Part shown: positions 1 through 5,036 of the stretch, piece by piece
How the letters are laid out: every line of letters begins with the position of its first letter
Position numbering within the stretch: position 1 is the first letter of the stretch
NCBI GenBank assembly: GCA_019454665.1
Contig: JACFNW010000203.1
Location: 1-5,036 of the forward strand
Source: Fimbriimonadaceae bacterium
Lineage (GTDB): Bacteria > Armatimonadota > Fimbriimonadia > Fimbriimonadales > Fimbriimonadaceae
Length of the DNA: 5,036 bases
Reading direction: 5' to 3'
Notes under the pieces: generated by a model
Databases searched by the model: none
What the model was told of the DNA's origin: nothing
The model's input: the letters and a program-made list of their open reading frames with translations, nothing else
Made by a program: the position numbers and the translations under genes

Positions 1-2
1 TC

Positions 3-167
3 GAGCAGGTGCTCGATGTCCTGGCGAAGCGCCACGGCAACAGCGCCGTGCTCGAGCAAGAGATGATGGGCATCGCGGAGACGGAACTGCGCTACCAAGC
101 GCTGACCGAAATGACCTCCCGGTACTTCCGGGGCCTGCGCGACGCCATCAAGGAAGGACGAGGATGA
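3..167 (+). CDS. flgB: Flagellar basal-body proximal rod protein FlgB (3' end only)
   Basis: Only the last 54 codons are in the window; the gene enters from the left edge in the frame starting at base 3 and ends at TGA 165-167. FlgB is a proximal rod subunit of the flagellar basal body, exported through the flagellar type III apparatus and assembled just outside the MS ring. The visible tail, including NSAVLEQEMMGIAETELRYQ and then ALTEMTSRYFRGLRDAIKEG, fits the FlgB C-terminal helix: an N-x-V-x-x-E-x-x-M stretch, a Y-Q pair and a closing R-G-L-x-x-A-I. Its stop codon overlaps the flgC start as ATGA, which suggests coupled translation. The assignment rests on this C-terminal pattern plus the flgC neighbour. 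The start, the N-terminal rod motif and the total length cannot be seen. Confidence 0.9.
   Translation, partial: EQVLDVLAKRHGNSAVLEQEMMGIAETELRYQALTEMTSRYFRGLRDAIKEGRG
154..158 (+). promoter_or_regulatory. Ribosome binding site of flgC
   Basis: AAGGA lies 5 bases before the ATG at 164, inside the last codons of flgB. It supports that ATG as the flgC start and fits re-initiation or coupled translation through the ATGA overlap. Confidence 0.65.
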
Positions 168-553
168 CACTCAACAAAGCGATGCGGGCGAGTTCGACCG
201 GTTTGGCCGCCGAGCGCTTCCGCATGGACGTGATTTCCAGCAACATCGCCAACGCCAACTCGATGCGGATCAACGGGGTGGACCCCTATCGCGCCCGCAA
301 GGTCGTGCTGGAAGGCAACCAAGACGGCGTGCGCATCGCCAAGGTCGAGGAGGACACCGCACCCTTCCGACGCGAGATGGACCCCGGCAACCCCTTCGCC
401 GACGACGAGGGCTTCGTGACGTACAGCAACGTCGAACCCATCGTCGAGATGGTGAACATGATGGGCGCGAGCCGAGCCTACGAGGCCAACATCGTCGCTT
501 TCAACTCCGCGCGAGGCATGGTCCAAAGCGCCCTGAGCATCGGACGCGTGTAA
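164..553 (+). CDS. flgC: Flagellar basal-body proximal rod protein FlgC
   Basis: This 129-residue protein is a proximal rod component that assembles with FlgB and FlgF between the MS ring/FliE and the distal rod. It is secreted by the flagellar export apparatus without a cleaved signal peptide. The N-terminal rod/hook motif is clear: SSNIANAN at residues 25-32, preceded by a helical stretch with G-L-A-A-E-R. The C-terminal domain carries YSNVEPIVEMVNMM (about 87-100) and then ASRAYEANI (102-110), which are typical of FlgC. The middle has the usual D-P-G-N-P-F-A-D-x-E-G-F-V element. It is slightly shorter than the roughly 134-150 residues common in the family, mainly through a short central region. 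The ATG at 164 is chosen for its upstream AAGGA and its overlap with the flgB stop. fliE starts 4 bases after the stop, placing it in the same operon. Confidence 0.96.
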   Translation: MTLNKAMRASSTGLAAERFRMDVISSNIANANSMRINGVDPYRARKVVLEGNQDGVRIAKVEEDTAPFRREMDPGNPFADDEGFVTYSNVEPIVEMVNMMGASRAYEANIVAFNSARGMVQSALSIGRV

Positions 554-557
554 GACC

Positions 558-863
558 ATGAAACTCGATGTCGTTTCGCTTCCGAATGTATCCGGTATCT
601 CGAAGCCCGAGATCGCCAAACCACGCCTCGACGAACAGAACCAAGACTTCTCCAACATGTTGATGGACGTCCTGAAGGAGGTCTCCACGATGCAAGGCGA
701 TGCCAAGCAAATGGGAGAGGACTTCATGACGGGTCGACGCCCGGTGGAATATCACGACTTGATGATCACCATGGAGAGAGCCTCTGTCGCGATGCAGCTG
801 ACGATGCAAATCCGGAACAAGGTTCTGGACGCGTACTCGGAAATCAGCCGAATGCAGGTCTAG
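558..863 (+). CDS. fliE: Flagellar hook-basal body complex protein FliE
   Basis: This 101-residue protein is close to the usual FliE length of about 100-110. FliE links the MS ring (FliF) to the proximal rod and is among the first proteins exported through the flagellar secretion channel. The conserved C-terminal helical block fills residues 64-101: EYHDLMITMERASVAMQLTM followed by Q-I-R-N-K-V-L-D-A-Y-S-E-I-S-R-M-Q-V, matching the family ending (R-N-K-V-x-x-A-Y-x-E-I-x-R-M-Q-V). The N-terminal 35 residues are variable and probably extended. The start at 558 lies 4 bases after the flgC stop and has only a weak AAG upstream, so translation is probably coupled to flgC. A strong AAGGAGG occurs inside the gene at 675-681, but the codons for Lys-Glu-Val explain it. 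A 48-base gap separates fliE from fliF. Confidence 0.95.
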   Translation: MKLDVVSLPNVSGISKPEIAKPRLDEQNQDFSNMLMDVLKEVSTMQGDAKQMGEDFMTGRRPVEYHDLMITMERASVAMQLTMQIRNKVLDAYSEISRMQV

Positions 864-880
864 TTCCGTGAAATCTTCGA

Positions 881-916
881 GTCATAGCCGCTCCACTTTC
901 GGATCATCGCTATGAC
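881..916 (+). repeat. Perfect 8-bp inverted repeat spanning the fliF start codon
   Basis: GTCATAGC at 881-888 and GCTATGAC at 909-916 are exact reverse complements separated by 20 bases. As RNA they could form a stem of four G-C and four A-U pairs. The right arm includes the fliF ATG (912-914). No Shine-Dalgarno sequence is visible before this ATG. There is no T-run after the right arm, so it does not look like an intrinsic terminator. It could be a start-masking hairpin, a protein-binding site on DNA (half-sites 28 bp apart centre to centre), or chance. The repeat itself is directly visible; any role is inferred. Confidence 0.5.
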
Positions 917-2573
917 GCCCTTTGTAGAACGTCTGAAAACCTGGTGGCGCGACGCCGACAAGACACAGAAAACCGTGTCCATCGTCGGGTCGGCCTTCCT
1001 CCTGCTGCTCTTGGGAGGCGTGTTCTTCTTCTCGTCGCGCCCGCAGTTGGCGATCTTGTTCGCCGACCTCGCGCCGGGACAGCTTGCCGCCGTTCAGAGC
1101 GAGCTCGACAAGCAAGGCGTCAAGTACGAAGTGGACGCCAGCAGGACCGTCTACGTTCCCCGATCCGAAGTCACCAAGCTTCAAGCCAAACTCACCGCGG
1201 CCGGCGTAGCCCCCGACATCCAGAAGTTCGGCTACCGCGACCTGTCCGATATCGGCATGATGAACTCGCCGGCGGTCGAGGGCACCAAGATCAACGCCAT
1301 TCACGAAGGCGTCTTGGCCGACATGATCTCCACCCTGGACTCCGTGGACGAAGCCATCGTCCGCATCTCGCCCATGGACGACTCGCCGTTCGCCGTCGAG
1401 CGACGCCCCGCCACGGCCAGCATCCTCATCCGCGAGAGCCGAGGGAACGGAGCGACGGGAGACCTGGGCGGCGTGGTCGCCGGCATGGTCGCCAACTCAG
1501 TCCAGGGCCTCTCCAAGGAGAACATCACGGTTTCGACCACCGAGGGACGCCTCCTCTACGACGGCCAGTCGTCCAGCGGCTCGAACGGCATGGTCACCGA
1601 GAAGATCGCCGCCCAGCGCGAAGAGGCCGACCGCAAGCGCCGCGAACTCCAAGCCCAACTCGATACCGCCTTCGGTCGCGGCGCGACCGTGGTGCAAGTC
1701 ATGGTCGAGATGGACTTCGACAAGTCCAGCACGACCGAGGAGAAGCGCACGCCTTCGGAAACGCCGGTTTCGATGCGCAGCATCACCGAAGACCTGACCG
1801 GCGAGCGACCCAATTCGGCCGGTGTCACGGGGTTGGAGAGCAACACGCCCGGCGCCCCGGCGACGAGCTCCAACGGTTCCGACTACAAGAGCAAGCAGGA
1901 GAGCCGCGAGTACCTGCACGACTACACGCGGACCGTTCGCGAAGCGGTTCCAGGCAGAATCGTCGCGATGGGCGTGAGCGTCCTCGCCGACTCGAGCCGG
2001 ATCGCCGATCCCGCCGCGCAAACGACGCTTCAAAACACCGTCCAGAGCTTCTTGGGACCGCTGAACGATCCCGAGAAGTTTACGGCCAACGTCAACTTCG
2101 TCGCCTTCGATCAGACGGCAAACGCCGAAGCCGCCAAGGTGACCGAAGAGCGGGCCGCCCGCGACCAGATGCAGCAGATGTTCTCGCTGTTGCCGATCGC
2201 AGCCCTGCTTCTGGTGGCCTTCATGGTGGTTCGCACGGTGAAGCGCGTGGCCGTCACACCGGTGGCGGGCGACTTTCCTCCAACGGCAGGCGAAGGCCTC
2301 CCAGGCGGCGACCCCGCTTCGGCCATCGCCCCTTCGAACCTCGAGCAACTCGAGCAAGGACAGCCGGAGGGTCAAGCGTTGACGCCCAGCGAGTTCGCGA
2401 GCCTTGAAGGCCGCGACCTGGAAGAATACGACGAAGCCAGCGAGATCGAACCGCTCGAGTTGGGGTCGAAGAAGGTGAACAAGCCGCTGCAGCAGATCTA
2501 CCACTTGGCAGAGAACAAGCCCGAGGAAGTCGCCAACCTGGTGAAGGCCTGGATGAAGGAGGAAGTACGATGA
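912..2573 (+). CDS. fliF: Flagellar MS-ring protein FliF
   Basis: At 553 residues it is a typical FliF length (about 550). FliF forms the MS ring in the inner membrane, the platform on which the switch, export gate and rod assemble. Visible parts in order: a short cytoplasmic N-terminus with LKTWW (8-12); a first membrane helix at about 22-40 (start VSIVGSAFLLLLLG); the YscJ/FliF-type ring-building domain RBM1 (about 45-115, with ILFADLAPGQ and a Val-Pro pair); RBM2 (about 120-195, with IHEGVLADMISTLDSV and the R-x-P-A-T-A-S-I-L-I strand); RBM3 (about 230-410) with a Ser/Thr/Pro/Gly-rich loop and EYLHDYTRTVRE; a second membrane helix at about 424-440; a Pro/Gly/Glu-rich linker; and a C-terminal FliG-binding tail ending in EEVANLVKAWMKEE. 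The ATG at 912 is kept because an in-frame stop at 885-887 excludes earlier starts and no good start follows before the first membrane helix. It has no evident ribosome binding site. Its stop overlaps the fliG start as ATGA. Confidence 0.97.
   Translation: MTPFVERLKTWWRDADKTQKTVSIVGSAFLLLLLGGVFFFSSRPQLAILFADLAPGQLAAVQSELDKQGVKYEVDASRTVYVPRSEVTKLQAKLTAAGVAPDIQKFGYRDLSDIGMMNSPAVEGTKINAIHEGVLADMISTLDSVDEAIVRISPMDDSPFAVERRPATASILIRESRGNGATGDLGGVVAGMVANSVQGLSKENITVSTTEGRLLYDGQSSSGSNGMVTEKIAAQREEADRKRRELQAQLDTAFGRGATVVQVMVEMDFDKSSTTEEKRTPSETPVSMRSITEDLTGERPNSAGVTGLESNTPGAPATSSNGSDYKSKQESREYLHDYTRTVREAVPGRIVAMGVSVLADSSRIADPAAQTTLQNTVQSFLGPLNDPEKFTANVNFVAFDQTANAEAAKVTEERAARDQMQQMFSLLPIAALLLVAFMVVRTVKRVAVTPVAGDFPPTAGEGLPGGDPASAIAPSNLEQLEQGQPEGQALTPSEFASLEGRDLEEYDEASEIEPLELGSKKVNKPLQQIYHLAENKPEEVANLVKAWMKEEVR
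2556..2562 (+). promoter_or_regulatory. Ribosome binding site of fliG
   Basis: AAGGAGG, a full match to the core anti-Shine-Dalgarno complement, sits 7 bases before the ATG at 2570, within the last codons of fliF. It is the strongest initiation signal in the window and fixes the fliG start. Confidence 0.8.
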
Positions 2574-3583
2574 GACGCGCCGCATCTGAACTCAGTTACC
2601 GCCAGAAAGCCGCCCTGTTGCTGATGCTGCTGGGTCCCTCGCGCGCCGCGATGGTCATGCAGCACCTGCCCGAGGAGTACATCGAGGCGCTCTCGCTGGA
2701 GATGGCTCGCCTCGGCAAGGTGCATCCCGACCAAAAGATGCAGGTCATCACCGACTTCCACGAGTTGGCGATGGCGCAGGACATCCTTTCAGAAGGTGGC
2801 CTGGACGCCGCGAGGCAGGTTTTGGAGCAGGCCTTCGGCAGCGACAAAGCCAAGGACATCATCGGGCGCATCGTCGAAGCCATGAAAGTCGTCCCGTTCG
2901 ACTTCCTCAAGAACGCCGACCCGTCTCAGGTCCTCTCGATCATCCAGGACGAACACCCGCAGACGATCGCGCTGATCCTCGCCTACCTGCCGCTGCAGAG
3001 CGCGTCCATGATCCTGACCAAGCTGCCCACCGAACTCCGCGCCGAAGTGGCTGGCCGCGTGGCGATGATGGACCAGACGCCGCCCGAGGTCATCAACCGC
3101 ATCGAGAAGGTCCTGGAAAAGAAGGTCGCCAGCCTCGTGACCAGCGAGATGACGCAGGCGGGCGGACCCAAGGCGCTTGTCGAGATGCTCCATTCTGTGG
3201 ACCGCTCCACCGAACGCGTCATCCTCGACGGTCTTGCCGAATCCCACCCCGAACTCGCCGAAGCCGTCAAGAACATGATGTTCGTGTTCGAGGACATCGT
3301 CCAACTCGACGACCGCGCGATTCAAGCGATCCTCAAGGAAGTGGACATGAAGGACCTGGCCACGTCGCTCAAAGGCGTCTCGAAGGAGGTCCAAGAGAAG
3401 GTCTTCCGCAACATGTCCGAACGCGCGGTCGGCATGCTCAAGGAAGAGATGGAGTACATGGGTCCCACGCGGCTGAAGGTCGTCGAGGACTCGCAACAAC
3501 GGATCGTCAACATCATCCGCAAGCTCGAAGAGGCTGGCGAGATCACGGTGGCGCGCGGCAGCGAGGAGGACGTCCTCGTCTAA
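2570..3583 (+). CDS. fliG: Flagellar motor switch protein FliG
   Basis: This 337-residue protein is full length for FliG (about 330-345). FliG forms the upper part of the C-ring: its N-terminal domain binds the FliF tail, its middle domain binds FliM, and its C-terminal domain meets the stator for torque generation. Visible features: the N-domain opening with Y-R-Q-K-A-A-L-L-L; the EHPQ motif at 128-131 in the middle domain, followed by TIALILAYL; the Gly-Gly hinge at 198-199; the MFVF motif at 237-240; and the torque helix, where R285, E292 and E293 line up with E. coli R281, D288 and D289 (acidic charges kept as Glu). It ends in an acidic tail closing in Val, as in the family. The perfect ribosome binding site and ATGA overlap with fliF indicate coupled production of the two interacting proteins. 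fliH follows after 15 bases in the same frame. Confidence 0.98.
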   Translation: MRRAASELSYRQKAALLLMLLGPSRAAMVMQHLPEEYIEALSLEMARLGKVHPDQKMQVITDFHELAMAQDILSEGGLDAARQVLEQAFGSDKAKDIIGRIVEAMKVVPFDFLKNADPSQVLSIIQDEHPQTIALILAYLPLQSASMILTKLPTELRAEVAGRVAMMDQTPPEVINRIEKVLEKKVASLVTSEMTQAGGPKALVEMLHSVDRSTERVILDGLAESHPELAEAVKNMMFVFEDIVQLDDRAIQAILKEVDMKDLATSLKGVSKEVQEKVFRNMSERAVGMLKEEMEYMGPTRLKVVEDSQQRIVNIIRKLEEAGEITVARGSEEDVLV

Positions 3584-3598
3584 GCGGGGTCGAAGACC

Positions 3599-4282
3599 AT
3601 GAAATCCGCCGTTCTCTCCGCTGGCGACTCCCGAGTCTCGTTGTTGACCGATGGCCTGCAATCCATCAAAGACGTCACGCGCGGGCTGGCCACGCGCGAA
3701 AGCCGTGTGTTGGACGAGCTTCGCCAGGAAGCCAAGCTGAACGGGTTCAAGGATGGCTACGAGGAAGGCCTGACCAAGGGCCACCAAGAGGGCCACGCCC
3801 AAGGTTATGCCGAGGGCCGCGCCCAGGCCCTGGCCGAGATCGAAGCCAACGAACGAGCCGCCGAGGCACGCTACGTCGAGAGCCTGAACGCCGAGAGCGC
3901 TCTCCTGCAACGGTGCGCTGCCGAGTGGTTCGCCGAAGCCGAAGTCAGCTTGGGCCGACTGGCGGTCGAGATCGCTGCGCGCATCCTGGCCACCGAAATC
4001 GAACAACGCCCTGAGACGATCCTCGACATCGCCAAGGCCGCTCTTGCGGAGGCGACCAACGCCACGCGAGTCCGCCTTCGCGCCAACCCGTTCCAAATTC
4101 CGATCCTGCGCGAGCGCAAAGAAACCCTGCTGGCCCTGTCCCCGATGCTCCGCGACATCGAACTCGTCGAGGACGCGAGCATCCGCGGCGGATGTGTCAT
4201 AGACTCCGACGGGGGCGTGATTGACGCCCGCATCGAAGCGCAATTGGCGAACCTGGCGCGGGCCGCTCTGGAGGGACGATGA
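3599..4282 (+). CDS. fliH: Flagellar export ATPase regulator/stator FliH
   Basis: This 227-residue protein is near the usual FliH length (about 230). FliH is a cytoplasmic dimer that binds and restrains the FliI ATPase and tethers it to the C-ring and export gate, like the peripheral stalk of F/V-type ATPases. From the N-terminus: a poorly conserved segment (1-40); a helix with glycines at 49, 53, 57, 61, 65, 69 and 73, flanked by A45 and A77, the glycine-repeat series known in FliH; an Ala/Glu-rich probable coiled coil (about 74-135); and a C-terminal domain related to the V/F-ATPase stalk, ending with the family signature [20 protein letters not shown]. The N-terminal tryptophans that bind FlhA and FliN in Salmonella FliH are absent; the only Trp is near residue 110. 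The start at 3599 has only a weak GAAG upstream. The stop overlaps fliI as ATGA, fitting stoichiometric coupling with the ATPase. Confidence 0.94.
   Translation: MKSAVLSAGDSRVSLLTDGLQSIKDVTRGLATRESRVLDELRQEAKLNGFKDGYEEGLTKGHQEGHAQGYAEGRAQALAEIEANERAAEARYVESLNAESALLQRCAAEWFAEAEVSLGRLAVEIAARILATEIEQRPETILDIAKAALAEATNATRVRLRANPFQIPILRERKETLLALSPMLRDIELVEDASIRGGCVIDSDGGVIDARIEAQLANLARAALEGR
3731..3829 (+). other. AxxxG-(GxxxG)6-GxxxA helix segment in FliH
   Basis: Codons for A45, then G49, G53, G57, G61, G65, G69 and G73, then A77 fall exactly four residues apart. The three residues between glycines are mostly polar or aromatic (for example FKD, YEE, HQE, YAE). Such runs are a known FliH feature, thought to mediate close helix-helix packing in the dimer. 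This is protein-level periodicity; the DNA is not an exact tandem repeat. Confidence 0.85.
4270..4274 (+). promoter_or_regulatory. Ribosome binding site of fliI
   Basis: GGAGG lies 4 bases before the ATG at 4279, within the last codons of fliH. The spacing is short but usable, and it supports the ATG that overlaps the fliH stop. Confidence 0.65.
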
Positions 4283-5036
4283 GCCTGACGGTCGAAGCGC
4301 CGACCTTCGCCCAAATGCGGCGCACGTTCGAGGCGACCCGCCTTTGGAACGTGTACGGCCGCGTCACACAGGTCGTCGGCCTGGTCATCGAATCGAACGG
4401 CCCCAACGCCCGAGTCGGCGACGTCTGCCTGATCGCCACGCACGGTGGCCAACGCATCGAAGCCGAAGTCGTGGGCTTCCGAGGCGAAAAGGTGTTGCTG
4501 ATGCCGCTGGGCGAACTCTCGGGCGTTCGAGCGGGCTGCTTGGTCGAGGCTACCGGCGATTGCATGCGCGTTCCCGTTGGAACGTCGTTGCTGGGCCGCG
4601 TCCTCGATGGGCTCGGTCAGCCCATGGACGGTTTGGGCGACCTCGGCCACCACGAAACTTACCCCGTTCTGAACACGCCTCCAAACGCCCTTTCGCGCAA
4701 GATGATCGAAGCGCCGTTCGCCACCGGAGTCCGCGCCATTGACGGTCTTCTCACCCTGGGCGAGGGACAGCGCGTCGGCATCTTCGCAGGTTCGGGCGTT
4801 GGCAAGGGCACGTTGCTGGGCATGATCGCCCGCTACGGCAAGGCCGATGTGAACGTCATTGCGTTGGTGGGCGAGCGGGGAAGGGAACTGCGCGAGTTCA
4901 TCGAGAACGATCTCGGTCCCGAAGGGCTGGAACGAAGCATCGTGATCTGCGCCACCTCCGACCAGCCCGCGCTGGTCCGCATCAAGGCCGCGTTCACGGC
5001 CACGGCCATCGCCGAGTACTTCCGCGACCAGGGCGC
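4279..5036 (+). CDS. fliI: Flagellum-specific export ATPase FliI (5' part, runs off the window)
   Basis: The first 252 codons are present, out of about 435-455 in the family. FliI is the hexameric ATPase of the flagellar type III export apparatus, homologous to F1-ATPase beta, and works with FliH and FliJ at the base of the export gate. Visible parts: an N-terminal beta-barrel domain with [13 protein letters not shown] (about 27-39); [15 protein letters not shown]; the P-loop at 170-178, read as AGSGVGKGT; the VGERGREL segment at about 197-204, where E199 matches the catalytic glutamate of the family; and [20 protein letters not shown] near the right edge. Walker B and the C-terminal domain lie beyond the window. 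The residue after the P-loop lysine (K176) is Gly177 (GGC at 4807-4809) instead of the usual Ser/Thr. The start is fixed by GGAGG and the ATGA overlap with fliH. Family assignment is firm because the match extends along the whole visible length. Confidence 0.96.
   Translation, partial: MSLTVEAPTFAQMRRTFEATRLWNVYGRVTQVVGLVIESNGPNARVGDVCLIATHGGQRIEAEVVGFRGEKVLLMPLGELSGVRAGCLVEATGDCMRVPVGTSLLGRVLDGLGQPMDGLGDLGHHETYPVLNTPPNALSRKMIEAPFATGVRAIDGLLTLGEGQRVGIFAGSGVGKGTLLGMIARYGKADVNVIALVGERGRELREFIENDLGPEGLERSIVICATSDQPALVRIKAAFTATAIAEYFRDQG

Noticed and set aside
1..58. Palindromic strings TCGAGCA-GG-TGCTCGA (1-16) and TGCTCGAGCA (49-58) in the flgB tail.
   Set aside because: They lie within coding sequence and reflect Leu/Glu/Gln codons (CTC GAG CAA type). 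Similar CTCGAGCAA strings appear in fliF near 2340 for the same reason.
675..692. AAGGAGG followed 8 bases later by an in-frame ATG inside fliE (codon 45), which could yield a 57-residue C-terminal FliE.
   Set aside because: The AAGGAGG encodes Lys-Glu-Val with common codons, and the same hexamer-like strings recur inside fliG at Lys-Glu-Val. Without ribosome profiling there is no reason to call an internal start.
944..2407. A 487-codon open frame on the + strand, in another frame inside fliF.
   Set aside because: The product is extremely Arg/Pro/His-rich, a typical shadow of G+C-rich coding sequence, while the fliF frame carries all conserved motifs.
3581..3601. fliG and fliH are in the same frame, separated by a TAA and five codons, suggesting a possible readthrough fusion.
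   Set aside because: TAA is an efficient stop, no readthrough context is evident, and fliH has its own ATG and a full-length product.
2789..4243. A long open frame of 484 codons on the - strand opposite fliG and fliH.
   Set aside because: It lies opposite two firmly identified genes, its translation is low-complexity and rich in Asp, Leu, Gly, His and Arg, as expected from the complement of G+C-rich codons, and it matches no family I recognise.
4221..4742. A 173-codon + strand frame across the fliH-fliI junction.
   Set aside because: It is Arg/Pro-rich shadow coding; the overlapping fliI frame gives a clear FliI N-terminal and P-loop domain.

Overview
This 5036-base window is a section of a bacterial flagellar operon. 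All genes are on the + strand and tightly packed, in the order flgB (3' end only), flgC, fliE, fliF, fliG, fliH, fliI (5' part only). Together they encode the proximal rod (FlgB, FlgC), the MS-ring/rod junction (FliE), the MS ring (FliF), a rotor/switch protein (FliG) and part of the export ATPase complex (FliH, FliI).

Layout: flgB runs in from the left edge and overlaps flgC by 4 bases (ATGA). flgC is followed 4 bases later by fliE. A 48-base gap, the only real intergenic space, separates fliE from fliF. fliF overlaps fliG by 4 bases, fliG and fliH are 15 bases apart, fliH overlaps fliI by 4 bases, and fliI runs off the right edge. No RNA gene, mobile element, CRISPR array, terminator or convincing promoter was seen. 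The genes are presumably transcribed from a promoter upstream of the window.

Organism: base composition is moderately high in G+C (by eye about 60%, not counted exactly). The compact flgB-flgC-fliE-fliF-fliG-fliH-fliI order is found in many flagellated phyla, including Firmicutes and several deep-branching lineages, so it does not fix the taxon. The high G+C, the absence of enterobacterial-style gene scattering and the divergent FliH and FlgC sequences would suit a less-studied phylum such as Armatimonadota, but this is only a guess.

No previously undescribed system is evident. The items most worth a second look are: (1) a FliI P-loop reading GKGT, where the family normally has Ser or Thr directly after the lysine; (2) a perfect 8-bp inverted repeat in the fliE-fliF gap whose right arm covers the fliF start codon, with no Shine-Dalgarno sequence there; (3) an unbroken AxxxG-(GxxxG)6-GxxxA series in FliH; and (4) the lack of N-terminal tryptophans in FliH.
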